Assembly: GCA_900316685.1 (NCBI GenBank)
Contig: ONDS01000011.1
Coordinates: 1-64,000 of the forward strand
Direction of reading: 5' to 3'
From: an uncultured Prevotellaceae bacterium
GTDB taxonomy: Bacteria; Bacteroidota; Bacteroidia; Bacteroidales; Bacteroidaceae
DNA length: 64,000 nt
The notes beneath the pieces were generated by a model. The model did not search any database and was not told the origin of the DNA. It saw only the letters and a program-made list of their open reading frames with translations. The position numbers were made by a program, and so were the translations under genes. Shown here piece by piece: positions 16,179 to 24,978 of the stretch. The first letter of the stretch is position 1. Every line of letters starts with the position of its first letter.

Positions 16179-16218
16179 CATCTTTGTAGGGGCGGTGCCA
16201 CCGTGCCCTACAAAGATG
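16179..16218. repeat. Palindrome between the remnant and rnr
   Basis: CATCTTTGTAGGG and CCCTACAAAGATG, 13 bp perfect arms, around GCGGTGCCACCGTG. It lies 16 bp after the rnr stop, so it could terminate rnr transcription. It shares the TGTAGGGGC word with the minisatellite. Confidence 0.7.
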
Positions 16219-16234
16219 ATGTTCTACGTAAAGG

Positions 16235-18430
16235 TCAGTCGGCTAAGACGAAGTCGAGTTGTCGCTTCTCGATGTTGGCACGTGCCACCTTGATGCGGAT
16301 GGCATCGCCCAGCTGATACTTATGGTGGCGACGGCGCCCCACAAGGCAATAGTTGCGCTCATCGAACTCATAATAATCGTCGTCGAGGTCGTGCATGGGC
16401 ACCATGCCCTCGCAGTGGTTCTCATCGATCTCGCAGTAGATGCCATACGACTGTATGCCACTGATGTGCGCATCGTACTCCTCACCGATCTTGTCGCCCA
16501 TGAACTCCACCATCTTGAATTTGATGGAGTCGCGCTCGGCATTCTGTGCCAGCTGCTCCATGTCGGATGAATGTTCGCACAGTTCCTCATAATGCTCCTT
16601 GTTGGCGCTACGTCCACCCGCCTGGTAACGGGTGAGCAGGCGGTGCACCATGGTATCGGGATAACGACGTATGGGACTGGTGAAATGGGTGTAGTAGTCG
16701 AAAGCCAGTCCGTAGTGGCCGATGTTGTGCACGCTGTACTTGGCTTTCATCATGGCCCTGAGGGCTACGGTCTCAATGAGTTTCTGCTCACGGCGGCCCT
16801 GGCTCTCCTCCATCAGGGCGTTCAGGCTGCGCGAGATGGCCCCCCTGGTGCCGGTGGTCTTGAGCTTATAGCCGAACTTGACGATGAACTCGCGCAGGTT
16901 CTCCAACTTCGTGGGGTCGGGTGCATCGTGCACACGATAAGGCAAGGTCTTGGCCTTCACGCCCTTCTTCACCTTGCCTATGCTCTCCGCCACCGTTCGG
17001 TTGGCCAGCAGCATAAACTCTTCTATCAGCTTGTTGGCATCTTTCGACACCTTGAAATAGCAACGGGTGGGCTTGCCCTGCTCATCGACATCGAAATGCA
17101 GTTCCTCGCTGTCGAACTTCATCGCCCCGTTGGCAAAACGGGCGGCACGCAGTTCCTTGGCCAGCCGGTCGAGGGTGATGAGTTCGTTGGCCAACTCACC
17201 TTTGTAACCACCCTTGGGTGCCGGCGGGGCAGGTTGTCCCGTTCCATCCACCACTCCGTTCTGTTCCAGGATGGCCTGCACCTCCTCGTAGGCAAAACGC
17301 CTATTGCTGCGAATCACGGTATGCACGAGCCGCCAACTCTTGATTTCCGCTTTCTCGTCGAGCACGAAAATGACACTGTAGCACAGTTTCTCCTCGTCGG
17401 GTCGCAGCGAGCAGATGAAGTTGCAAAGGCGCTCGGGCAACATCGGTATGGTGCGGTCGACGAGATAGACACTCGTGGCACGTTTCTGCGCCTCGCGGTC
17501 GATGATCGACCCCTCCTTCACATAATGCGACACATCGGCGATATGCACGCCTACCTCCCAGAGACCCTTGCTCACCTCACGGATGGAGAGGGCGTCGTCG
17601 AAGTCCTTGGCATCCTTGGGGTCGATGGTCATGGTGCACACCTCGCGGAAGTCCTCACGCTCGGCATAGTCGGCAGGGGTAATCTCGGCGGAGATTTTCT
17701 CTGCCGCCTCCTCCACCGCCTTCGGATAACGATAGGGCAGGTCGTATTTGGCCAGGATGGCGTGCATCTCCACCGTGTTGTCGCCTTTCTTGCCCAGCAC
17801 GTCGATGACCTCGCCCACGATGTTCTTTGACTCCTTCGAAGGCCACTGGGTGATACGCACCACCGCCTTGTCGCCGGTCTTGCCGCCCTTGAGTTTTTTC
17901 TTCGGCACCATGATATCATGCACGAAGATATTGCTCTCGGTGACGAGGAAGGCAAAATCGCGCTCCACCTTGAGTTCGCCCACAAAAGTGTCGCGGGCAT
18001 GGGAGAGGATCTCGGTCACCATGGCCTCCTTGATATGTTTCTGCCGGCGCGCCATGAACGACACGCGCACCCTGTCGCCATCGAGGGCGAACATCGAGTT
18101 GCGCTCCGCCACGAACACGGGTTTGCCGCCATCGTCGGGCAGGAAGCTGTTCTTGCCATTGGCCTTGCGGCGGAACACGCCCTCCTGCACCTGGCCCTTG
18201 GTATTGAGACGGTAGCTTTGTTCGGTCACCTTGCTCAGGTAATCATCCCACGACATCTCCTCCAACATGTTGATAGCCATCATGCGCTGCGGATGGGTGT
18301 CGAGGTGGAGCGCACGGAACACTTGCTTATAGGTGAACGTCTCGTTGGGATGCTCTTCAAACAGGTTGTAGAGCAACTCCGTTAATTGCTTCTTATTGAG
18401 GCGATGACCTCCTTTTTTGCCTTTTCCCAT
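16235..18430 (-). CDS. rnr: Ribonuclease R
   Basis: A 731 aa 3'-5' exoribonuclease of the RNB superfamily. Order: N-terminal helix-turn-helix/basic part (GKGKKGGHRLNKKQLTELLY), two cold-shock domains (from about 65), the RNB catalytic domain with TIDPKDAKDFDDALSI (metal-binding Asp cluster), HIADVSHYVKEGS and FTSPIRRYPDTMVHRLL, and a C-terminal S1 domain (AHISGIQSYGIYCEI). I chose the ATG at 18428-18430; the frame is open 11 codons upstream but that would overlap the promoter. The usual C-terminal Lys-rich tail is short. It degrades structured RNA, including rRNA fragments and mRNA. Confidence 0.95.
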   Translation of the reverse strand: MGKGKKGGHRLNKKQLTELLYNLFEEHPNETFTYKQVFRALHLDTHPQRMMAINMLEEMSWDDYLSKVTEQSYRLNTKGQVQEGVFRRKANGKNSFLPDDGGKPVFVAERNSMFALDGDRVRVSFMARRQKHIKEAMVTEILSHARDTFVGELKVERDFAFLVTESNIFVHDIMVPKKKLKGGKTGDKAVVRITQWPSKESKNIVGEVIDVLGKKGDNTVEMHAILAKYDLPYRYPKAVEEAAEKISAEITPADYAEREDFREVCTMTIDPKDAKDFDDALSIREVSKGLWEVGVHIADVSHYVKEGSIIDREAQKRATSVYLVDRTIPMLPERLCNFICSLRPDEEKLCYSVIFVLDEKAEIKSWRLVHTVIRSNRRFAYEEVQAILEQNGVVDGTGQPAPPAPKGGYKGELANELITLDRLAKELRAARFANGAMKFDSEELHFDVDEQGKPTRCYFKVSKDANKLIEEFMLLANRTVAESIGKVKKGVKAKTLPYRVHDAPDPTKLENLREFIVKFGYKLKTTGTRGAISRSLNALMEESQGRREQKLIETVALRAMMKAKYSVHNIGHYGLAFDYYTHFTSPIRRYPDTMVHRLLTRYQAGGRSANKEHYEELCEHSSDMEQLAQNAERDSIKFKMVEFMGDKIGEEYDAHISGIQSYGIYCEIDENHCEGMVPMHDLDDDYYEFDERNYCLVGRRRHHKYQLGDAIRIKVARANIEKRQLDFVLAD

Positions 18431-18460
18431 AGTTATTCGATTTTGTTTTCCGCAAAATAA

Positions 18461-18480
18461 CAAAATTATTCGTAACTTTG
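18461..18480. promoter_or_regulatory. Back-to-back promoters for rnr and the epimerase gene
   Basis: Two -7 boxes only 4 bp apart face away from each other. CAAAATTA at 18461-18468 (minus TAATTTTG) is for rnr, with a leader of about 25 nt. TAACTTTG at 18473-18480 is for the plus-strand epimerase gene, about 50 bp before its ATG. Two polymerases could hardly use both at once. Confidence 0.6.
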
Positions 18481-18529
18481 CAAAAAATTTCGAGAAAAAA
18501 TGGCGACAGGCCCTTATTTATATTGATTT

Positions 18530-19525
18530 ATGGACAAAATACTCATCACCGGTGCCAGTGGTTTCATCGGAAGTTTCATCGTCGAAGAGGCGCTCGACCT
18601 GGGCTACGAGGTGTGGGCGGGTATGCGCAAGAGCAGTTCGAAGGAATACCTCACCGACCCACGCATCCACTTCATCACGCTCAACCTCAACGAGCCGGAA
18701 GTGCTTCGCCGGCAGCTCCAGGAGGTACGTTTCGACGTGGTGGTACATGCCGCCGGCGTGACCAAATGCCTTGACAAGAAGGATTTCTTCCGTATCAACA
18801 CCGAGGGAACCAAAAACCTAGTCAACGCGCTGCTCGACCTGGGCATGCCCCTCAAGCGGTTCGTCTACCTCAGTTCGCTGAGCGTCTTCGGACCGATACG
18901 CGAGCAACAGCCGTATGAACCGATACGCGAGGATGACACGCCACAGCCCAACACGGCCTACGGCGAGAGCAAGCTGGCGGCAGAGCGGTTCCTCGACACC
19001 GTGGAGGGCTTGCCGCTCGTGGTGCTCCGACCAACGGGTGTTTATGGTCCGCGCGAACGCGACTATTTCCTCATGGCCGACAGTATCAAGAAGCATACCG
19101 ACTTCAGTGTGGGTTACAAACCGCAAGATATCACCTTCGTCTATGTGAAGGATGTGGTGCAGGCCGTATTCCTCGCCATCGAGAAGGGTAAGAACGGCCG
19201 CAAGTATTTCCTGAGCGACGGCAAGGTATACCAGTCGCGCACCTTCAGCGACCTGCTCCACCACGAGCTGGGCGACAAGTGGCTGCTGCGCATCAAGGCC
19301 CCCGTCTGGCTGTTGCGCATCATCACTTTCTGCGGCGAATATGTGGGGCGCTGGCGCAAGAAGGTGACGGCCCTGAACAACGACAAGTTCCATATCCTGA
19401 AACAGCGCAACTGGCAATGCGATATCCAACCAGCCATCGACGAACTGGGGTTCCATCCCGAATACGACTTGGAACGAGGTGTGCCCTTGGCTGTGAAATG
19501 GTACAAAGAGCATGGATGGCTGTGA
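18530..19525 (+). CDS. NAD(P)-dependent epimerase/dehydratase (extended SDR)
   Basis: A 331 aa extended short-chain dehydrogenase. The Rossmann motif ITGASGFIGSFI is at residues 5-16, VVHAAGVTKCLDKKDFF marks the NNAG-equivalent strand, and the catalytic YGESKLAAE has the Tyr-x-x-x-Lys pair. The C-terminal part (TFVYVKDVVQAVFLAIEK) is also typical. The family acts on nucleotide sugars, or reduces other substrates (3-beta-HSD-like, dihydroflavonol-reductase-like); the substrate cannot be named here. It is followed by a long simple repeat and then the PAP2 gene. A role in lipid or sugar modification is only a guess from its neighbours. Confidence 0.85.
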   Translation: MDKILITGASGFIGSFIVEEALDLGYEVWAGMRKSSSKEYLTDPRIHFITLNLNEPEVLRRQLQEVRFDVVVHAAGVTKCLDKKDFFRINTEGTKNLVNALLDLGMPLKRFVYLSSLSVFGPIREQQPYEPIREDDTPQPNTAYGESKLAAERFLDTVEGLPLVVLRPTGVYGPRERDYFLMADSIKKHTDFSVGYKPQDITFVYVKDVVQAVFLAIEKGKNGRKYFLSDGKVYQSRTFSDLLHHELGDKWLLRIKAPVWLLRIITFCGEYVGRWRKKVTALNNDKFHILKQRNWQCDIQPAIDELGFHPEYDLERGVPLAVKWYKEHGWL

Positions 19526-19817
19526 GAATTTTGAATGTTGAATGTTGAATTTTGAATGTTGAATGATCGCTGACGCGATGTATGAATTAAGAATGAAGAA
19601 TGAACCCCATCCGTTAGGACCCTCAACACTCAACACTCAACACTCAACCCTCAGCCCTCAACCCTCAACACTCAACACTCAACCCTCAACACTCAACCCT
19701 CAACATTAAACACTCAACACTCAACCCTCAACACTCAACCCTCAACACTCAACACTCAACATTAAACACTCAACACTCAACACTCAACACTCAACACTCA
19801 ACCCTAAACCCTAAACA
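19526..19817. repeat. Long simple-sequence tract of heptameric repeats
   Basis: First GAATGTTGAATTTT-type repeats (19530-19566), then about 200 bp of imperfect heptamers CAACACT, CAACCCT, AAACACT and AAACCCT (19621-19817), reaching to the ATG of the PAP2 gene. No coding potential or clear promoter is visible in it. The C/A bias on one strand recalls telomere-like repeats. Confidence 0.9.
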
Positions 19818-20816
19818 TTGAAAGAGTTATTCGCGATAGAGAAGCAGCCCACGAAGGGATTGATGGCTTTTGAATGGGTCATCCTGGGCTATCTGGTGCT
19901 TACATTGCTCGTCATCTTGGCGTTTTACGACCAGATGGCCAACCCCTCGTCGATGATATGGGGCCGCATCAGGGTGGCAGCCACGATGGCGGCTCTCTGG
20001 GGCGTTTATCGCATGGTGCCCTGCAAGGCCATGAAGGTGGTGAGGGCCGTCGTACACCTGGCATTGCTGAGCTGGTGGTATCCCGACACCTACGAGCTCA
20101 ACCGCGCACTGCCCAACCTCGACCATCTCTTCGCTTCGGCGGAGCAATGGGTGTTCGGCTGCCAACCCGCCCTGCTCTTCTCACAGATGTTCGACAGCAA
20201 GGTGTTCAGCGAATTGATGTACTTAGGCTATAGTTCCTATTATCCGATGATCGGAGTGGTGGCCGCTTATTACCTGCTGCGCCGCCCACAGGAATTCGAG
20301 CGCATCGTGTTCGTCATCGTCGCCGCCTTCTTCATCCATTACGCCATCTTCGACCTGCTGCCCGTCACCGGTCCCCAATACTACTACAAGGCCGTGGGCA
20401 CCGACCATATCGCCCAAGGGGTGTTTCCCAACCTGCATGGCTATTTCTTCAGCCATCAGGAGAGCATGCCCCTGCCGGGATGGGACGGCGGTCTGTTCAG
20501 GCACGTTGTGGCCATGGCCCACAATACAGGCGAGCGTCCCACAGCGGCTTTCCCCAGCAGCCATGTGAGCATTACCCTGGTGCTCCTGTTGCTGGCTTGG
20601 CACAGCAAGAGCCGGCGGCTCTTCTTCTGCCTGCTCCCCTTAGGCCTGCTCATGTTCTTCGCCACCTTCTATATCCAGGCACACTATGCCATCGACGCCT
20701 TGGCAGGACTGGTCAGCGGCGTGCTCTGCTACATCCCGCTGATGCGTTACAAGGGAGGTGAATGGACAATGCGGTATGCCAACAGCAAACACAAGAAAAG
20801 AAAAAGGAAAAAGTGA
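19818..20816 (+). CDS. PAP2-superfamily membrane phosphatase/phosphotransferase
   Basis: A 332 aa polytopic protein, with hydrophobic segments near 18-38, 51-66, 75-90, 132-152, 160-182, 252-262, 268-285 and 294-308. The acid-phosphatase motifs 2 and 3 are present as PSSHVS (246-251) and HYAIDALAG (289-297), with the catalytic His in each. Motif 1 (K-x6-RP) is not in its standard form. This layout is close to PAP2_3 proteins (Aur1/Ipt1-like inositolphosphotransferases) and also to lipid phosphatases; substrate unknown. The tail is very basic (KHKKRKRKK). The miaB ATG lies 2 bp after the stop, so the two genes are surely co-transcribed. Confidence 0.75.
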   Translation: MKELFAIEKQPTKGLMAFEWVILGYLVLTLLVILAFYDQMANPSSMIWGRIRVAATMAALWGVYRMVPCKAMKVVRAVVHLALLSWWYPDTYELNRALPNLDHLFASAEQWVFGCQPALLFSQMFDSKVFSELMYLGYSSYYPMIGVVAAYYLLRRPQEFERIVFVIVAAFFIHYAIFDLLPVTGPQYYYKAVGTDHIAQGVFPNLHGYFFSHQESMPLPGWDGGLFRHVVAMAHNTGERPTAAFPSSHVSITLVLLLLAWHSKSRRLFFCLLPLGLLMFFATFYIQAHYAIDALAGLVSGVLCYIPLMRYKGGEWTMRYANSKHKKRKRKK

Positions 20817-20818
20817 TT

Positions 20819-22186
20819 ATGAAAAAACTATATATCGAGACCTATGGTTGCCAGATGAACGTGGCCGACAGCGAGGTGGTGGCCTCGGTGATGCGCATGG
20901 CGGGCTATGAGCCCTGCGAGAGCGCCGAGGAAGCCGATGCGGTGTTCCTCAACACCTGCTCGGTGCGCGAGAACGCGGAAAACAAGATTTTCCACCGACT
21001 GGAACAATTGAAAAACTTAAAGGTTAAAAGATTAAAAAACGATAAGGACAAAGGTTCTCATGCGCCCGGACTGATCATCGGTGTGCTCGGCTGCATGGCG
21101 GAAAGGGTGAAAGACGACCTGCTCGAGAACCACCACGCCGACCTCGTGGCGGGTCCCGACGCCTACCTGTCGCTGCCCGACCTGGTGGCACAATGCGAAC
21201 TGGGACAGAAAGCCATCAATATAGAGCTCTCCACCACCGAGACCTACCGCGACGTGGTGCCCCAACGTATCGGAGGCAACCATATCGGGGGCTTCGTAAG
21301 CATCATGCGGGGCTGCAACAATTTCTGCCACTACTGCATCGTGCCCTATACCCGCGGAAGGGAGCGCTCGCGCGACATAGAGAGCATCCTCAACGAGGTG
21401 CGCGACCTGCGCGACCGCGGTTTCAAGGAAGTGACGCTCCTCGGACAGAACGTGAATTCGTATCTCTTCAGGAGTGCAGGAGTGCAGGAGTGCAGGAGTG
21501 CAGACATTACCTTCCCCATGCTATTGCGCCGTGTGGCCGAGGAGGCACCACAGATGCGCATACGCTTCACCACCTCGCACCCCAAGGATATGAGCGACGA
21601 GACGCTCCACGTCATCGCCGACATGCCCAACGTATGCCGACACATCCACCTGCCCGTGCAGAGCGGCAGCAACCGCATACTGCACCTGATGAACCGCAAG
21701 TACACCCGCGAATGGTATCTCGACCGCGTGGCGGCCATCCGGCGCATCATCCCCGACTGCGGCCTGTCGACCGACATCTTCGTGGGCTACCACTCTGAAA
21801 CGGAGGAGGACCACCAACTATCGCTCTCACTCATGCGCGAGGTGGGCTACGACTCCGCCTTCATGTTCAAATACAGTGAGCGTCCGGGCACCTACGCCTC
21901 GAAACACCTGCCCGACGATGTGGCCGAGGAGGTGAAGATACGCCGCCTGAACGAGCTGATACAATTGCAGACCGAATTGTCGGCCATCGCCAACAAACGC
22001 GACGAGGGCAAGACATTCGAGGTGCTGGTCGAGGGCTACAGCAAACGCTCGCGCGCCCAGCTCTGCGGCCGCACCGAACAGAACAAGATGGTGGTGTTCG
22101 ACAAAGGCGACCACCATACGGGCGACCGCGTGAGGGTACGTATCACCGGCAGCACCAGCGCCACATTATTCGGAGAGGAGGTATAA
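20819..22186 (+). CDS. miaB: tRNA (i6A37) methylthiotransferase MiaB, with two in-frame repeat insertions
   Basis: A 455 aa radical-SAM enzyme making ms2i6A at position 37 of tRNAs. Order: UPF0004 domain with three cluster cysteines (ETYGCQMN, NTCSVREN, VLGCMAER), radical SAM domain with CNNFCHYCIVPYTRG, and a C-terminal TRAM domain (FEVLVEGYSKRS to GSTSATLFGE). I begin at 20819, where KKLYIETYGCQMN follows; the open frame upstream lies in the PAP2 gene. Two stretches are unusual. NLKVKRLKNDKDKGSHAP (from about 21012) comes from AAAGGTTAAAAGATTAAAAA-like sequence. RSAGVQECRSAD (about 21472-21508) comes from four tandem GGAGTGCA octamers, flanked by CAGACATTACC as in intergenic repeats at about 24050 and 35860. 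Confidence 0.93.
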   Translation: MKKLYIETYGCQMNVADSEVVASVMRMAGYEPCESAEEADAVFLNTCSVRENAENKIFHRLEQLKNLKVKRLKNDKDKGSHAPGLIIGVLGCMAERVKDDLLENHHADLVAGPDAYLSLPDLVAQCELGQKAINIELSTTETYRDVVPQRIGGNHIGGFVSIMRGCNNFCHYCIVPYTRGRERSRDIESILNEVRDLRDRGFKEVTLLGQNVNSYLFRSAGVQECRSADITFPMLLRRVAEEAPQMRIRFTTSHPKDMSDETLHVIADMPNVCRHIHLPVQSGSNRILHLMNRKYTREWYLDRVAAIRRIIPDCGLSTDIFVGYHSETEEDHQLSLSLMREVGYDSAFMFKYSERPGTYASKHLPDDVAEEVKIRRLNELIQLQTELSAIANKRDEGKTFEVLVEGYSKRSRAQLCGRTEQNKMVVFDKGDHHTGDRVRVRITGSTSATLFGEEV

Positions 22187-22188
22187 GG

Positions 22189-24015
22189 ATGAGAGAATTC
22201 CTGCAAGTCCTGAGGCGGTTCCTGCCACCCTATAAGAAATACCTCACACTGTCGGTGTTGTTCAACATCCTCTCGGCGGTGCTCAATATCTTCTCGTTTG
22301 CCACGCTCATCCCCATCCTGCAGATCCTGTTCCAGACGGAGAAAGCCACCACCGCCACCCACCTCATGTCGTGGGGCGACGGGTCGCTGAAGGATGTGCT
22401 CAGCAACAATGCCGACTACTACGTGAACCAACTCATCCAGAGCGTTGGAGCCACCACCACATTGCTCATCATCGGTCTGGCGCTCGCCGTCATGACCTTT
22501 CTCAAGACAGGAGCCTATTTCCTCTCCTCCGCCACCATCATCCCCATACGCACAGGTGTGGTACGCGACATCCGCAACCAGTTATACAAGAAAATCACCT
22601 CGCTGCACATGGGGTTCTTCTCCGAGGAGCGCAAGGGCGACATCATCGCACGTATGAGCGGTGACGTGCAGGAGATAGAAAACAGCATCATGTCGTCGCT
22701 CGATATGTTGTTCAAGAACCCCATCCTCATCATCGCCTACTTCGCCACACTGCTGGCCATCAGTTGGCAACTGACCCTGTTCACCCTCGCCGTGGTGCCC
22801 GTCATGGGCTGGTTCATGGGCTTCGTGGGCAGGAAGCTCAAGCAGAAATCCATCGTGGCACAGTCGCTCTGGAGCGACACGATGAGCCAGGTGGAGGAGA
22901 CGCTCGGCGGCCTGCGCATCATCAAGGCGTTCTGCGCCGAGGACAAGATGAACAAACGTTTCGACGATGTGAACAGCAGCTACCGCCAACATATCATGCG
23001 CGTGAACATACGGCAGCAGATGGCACACCCCATGAGTGAGTTCTTAGGTACGGTGCTCATCGTCATCGTGCTGTGGTTCGGCGGCGTGCTGGTGCTCAAC
23101 AACGAGAGCATCAGTGGCCCCACATTCATCTATTACCTCGTCATCCTCTACAGTATCATCAACCCCCTGAAGGAATTTTCCAAGGCTGGTTACAACATAC
23201 CCAAGGGATTGGCATCGATGGAGCGTGTGGACAAGATCCTGAAGGCCGAAAACATCATCAAGGACCCCGAACATCCTGTCGACATCGACGGTTTCAAGGA
23301 GAGCATCGAGTTCCACCATGTATCCTTCCGCTACGGAGAGCAATGGGTGCTGCGCGACATCAACCTGACCATACGCAAGGGACAGACCATCGCCCTCGTT
23401 GGACAAAGCGGCAGCGGCAAGTCGACCCTCGTCGACCTCATACCGCGCTACTACGACGCGGTGGAGGGCGAGATACTCATCGATGGGGTGAACGTGAAGG
23501 ACCTGCGGGTGCACGACCTGCGGCAACTCATCGGCAACGTGAACCAGGAGTCGATACTCTTCAACGACACCTTCTTCAACAATATCTCCTTCGGTGTTGA
23601 CAATGCCACGCAAGAGCAGGTGGAAGAGGCGGCACACATCGCCAACGCCCACGAGTTCATCATGGCCACCGAACAGGGTTACCAAACCTCTGTGGGCGAC
23701 CGCGGCGGACGCCTCTCCGGCGGTCAGCGACAACGGGTGAGCATAGCCCGCGCCATCCTGAAGAACCCGCCCATCCTCATCCTCGACGAGGCCACCTCGG
23801 CGCTCGACACGGAGAGTGAGCGGCTGGTGCAGGATGCCCTGGAACGGCTGATGAAGACACGCACCACCGTGGCCATCGCCCACCGCCTCTCGACCATCCG
23901 CAGCGCCGACGAGATCTGTGTGCTCCACGACGGACAGATAGTGGAACGTGGCACCCACGAGCAGCTACTCGCCGCCGATGGTTACTACAAGAAACTGCAC
24001 GATATGCAGCAGTGA
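22189..24015 (+). CDS. ABC exporter, MsbA-like (fused permease and ATPase)
   Basis: A 608 aa half-transporter. An N-terminal six-helix type I exporter domain (about 15-335) precedes a nucleotide-binding domain with Walker A GQSGSGKST, Q-loop VNQESILFND, signature LSGGQRQRVS, Walker B ILILDEATSALD and the H-loop IAHRLSTIRSAD. Length and order match MsbA and other homodimeric lipid or drug exporters. MsbA flips lipid A-core to the outer leaflet of the inner membrane; here the gene is 2 bp after miaB and before lipid acylation genes, which is compatible with that job but does not prove it. The long N-terminal insertion (TATHLMSWGDGSLKDVL) between helices 1 and 2 is usual in Bacteroidetes homologues. 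Confidence 0.9.
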   Translation: MREFLQVLRRFLPPYKKYLTLSVLFNILSAVLNIFSFATLIPILQILFQTEKATTATHLMSWGDGSLKDVLSNNADYYVNQLIQSVGATTTLLIIGLALAVMTFLKTGAYFLSSATIIPIRTGVVRDIRNQLYKKITSLHMGFFSEERKGDIIARMSGDVQEIENSIMSSLDMLFKNPILIIAYFATLLAISWQLTLFTLAVVPVMGWFMGFVGRKLKQKSIVAQSLWSDTMSQVEETLGGLRIIKAFCAEDKMNKRFDDVNSSYRQHIMRVNIRQQMAHPMSEFLGTVLIVIVLWFGGVLVLNNESISGPTFIYYLVILYSIINPLKEFSKAGYNIPKGLASMERVDKILKAENIIKDPEHPVDIDGFKESIEFHHVSFRYGEQWVLRDINLTIRKGQTIALVGQSGSGKSTLVDLIPRYYDAVEGEILIDGVNVKDLRVHDLRQLIGNVNQESILFNDTFFNNISFGVDNATQEQVEEAAHIANAHEFIMATEQGYQTSVGDRGGRLSGGQRQRVSIARAILKNPPILILDEATSALDTESERLVQDALERLMKTRTTVAIAHRLSTIRSADEICVLHDGQIVERGTHEQLLAADGYYKKLHDMQQ

Positions 24016-24154
24016 GGAGGAGTGGAGGAGTTTCAGAAGTTCAGACATTACCCTGCTATAAACTTGTCTACTTGTTAACTCATCAACTGGTAAACAACTC
24101 GTCAACTAAATAAAAAAGAATTCAACAATATTTGGAAACTTGTCTTCTTTTCAT
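24016..24154. repeat. Short degenerate repeats in the gap before mntA
   Basis: GGAGGAGTGGAGGAGTTTCA and then AAGTTCAGACATTACC share the AGTTCAGACATTA word with 35853-35875 and with the octamer tract inside miaB. Next follow AACTTGTC/AACTCATCAACT-type repeats to about 24110. No gene is seen. Confidence 0.6.
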
Positions 24155-24162
24155 TATTTTTG
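24155..24162 (+). promoter_or_regulatory. -7 box of the MNT/HEPN pair
   Basis: TATTTTTG, an exact TAnnTTTG match, 21 bp before the first ATG (24184). A TTTGG lies about 20 bp further upstream. Confidence 0.65.
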
Positions 24163-24183
24163 CAAAAAAATAGGAGCAAAGCG

Positions 24184-24507
24184 ATGGATTATTCACAGGT
24201 GGTTGGGAGAATCAAACAAGTAGCAGCCCATGTACTGCCCAAAGGCAGCACACTCTATTTATATGGATCTCGGGCTCGCGGTGAGGCACGTCAAGATTCT
24301 GACTGGGACCTTCTCATCCTGCTCGACAAGCAGAATATAGAAGTTTCCGACAAAGACGACATCGTTTTCCCCTTTGTTGATCTGGGATGGGAGATTGGCG
24401 AGGATATCAGTGCCCGTGCCTTTACCAAGAAGCAATGGTTTGAGGGACGGCATCCTTTGTTTTATTTTAATGTAGAAAACGATAAACAAATATTATATGA
24501 GTCTTAA
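24184..24507 (+). CDS. mntA: MNT-type minimal nucleotidyltransferase, probable antitoxin
   Basis: A 107 aa protein with the polymerase-beta-like motif YGSRARGEARQDSDWDLLIL (residues 27-46): the GS, the Arg and the two catalytic Asp (DSDWD) are intact. In MNT/HEPN modules the nucleotidyltransferase adds AMP to a Tyr of the HEPN toxin and so silences it. The start at 24184 follows a good promoter; the frame is open eight codons further upstream. It overlaps the HEPN gene by 11 bp, the usual order for such pairs. Codon use looks more AT-rich than its neighbours, which fits horizontal acquisition. Confidence 0.88.
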   Translation: MDYSQVVGRIKQVAAHVLPKGSTLYLYGSRARGEARQDSDWDLLILLDKQNIEVSDKDDIVFPFVDLGWEIGEDISARAFTKKQWFEGRHPLFYFNVENDKQILYES

Positions 24508-24904
24508 TGAAAGCGAAAGAAAGGTCATCGTTGAGTTAGAGATTGAAAAAGCAGACAAGACCCTCAGCCAGGTATACGTTCAGGTGAACGCTGGTTTATG
24601 GGATATGGCTGCCAATCGATTGTATTACACACTTTTTCATGCCGTCAGTGCCATGCTCATCCATGACCACCATGAAGTAGGAACACACAGGGGAGCAGCC
24701 AGTCGCTTTCATCTGTTTTATATCAAAACCGGCTTATTTTCCAAAGAAGAAGGCAGGTTGTATTCGCAATTACAAAGCTTGAGAGAGGATGGTGACTATA
24801 ACTGTGCCATTGAAGTCTTGGAGGAAGAAGTGGTATCCAAGATAGAGCTTGCCAGAAGATTGTTAGAGAAGATAAAGCTATACATCAAAGATCATCAGAA
24901 TTGA
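24497..24904 (+). CDS. hepT: HEPN-domain protein, probable RNase toxin
   Basis: A 135 aa all-helical HEPN protein. The active-site motif RLYYTLFH (Arg41-x6-His48) matches the R-x4-6-H rule of HEPN ribonucleases, and the flanking YY and the later RFHLFYIKTGLFSKEEGRLY are typical. The partner antitoxin gene overlaps its start. Such pairs act in plasmid/island stabilisation and phage defence; which applies here is unknown. A Tyr near the motif (Tyr43/44) could be the target of AMPylation, by analogy with the HEPN motif that carries a Tyr in the Shewanella system. The pair has its own promoter and lies between an exporter and an acyltransferase gene. Confidence 0.85.
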   Translation: MSLNESERKVIVELEIEKADKTLSQVYVQVNAGLWDMAANRLYYTLFHAVSAMLIHDHHEVGTHRGAASRFHLFYIKTGLFSKEEGRLYSQLQSLREDGDYNCAIEVLEEEVVSKIELARRLLEKIKLYIKDHQN

Positions 24905-24978
24905 CACTTCGTTCTTCATCCTTCAATTCTCCGTCACGAAACAACAACTCGCAACTCGCAATTCGTAACTCGTAACTA

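Noticed and set aside
16571..17830. 419-codon open frame antisense to rnr
   Set aside because: Shadow of rnr; no motifs, and rnr domains are complete on the minus strand.
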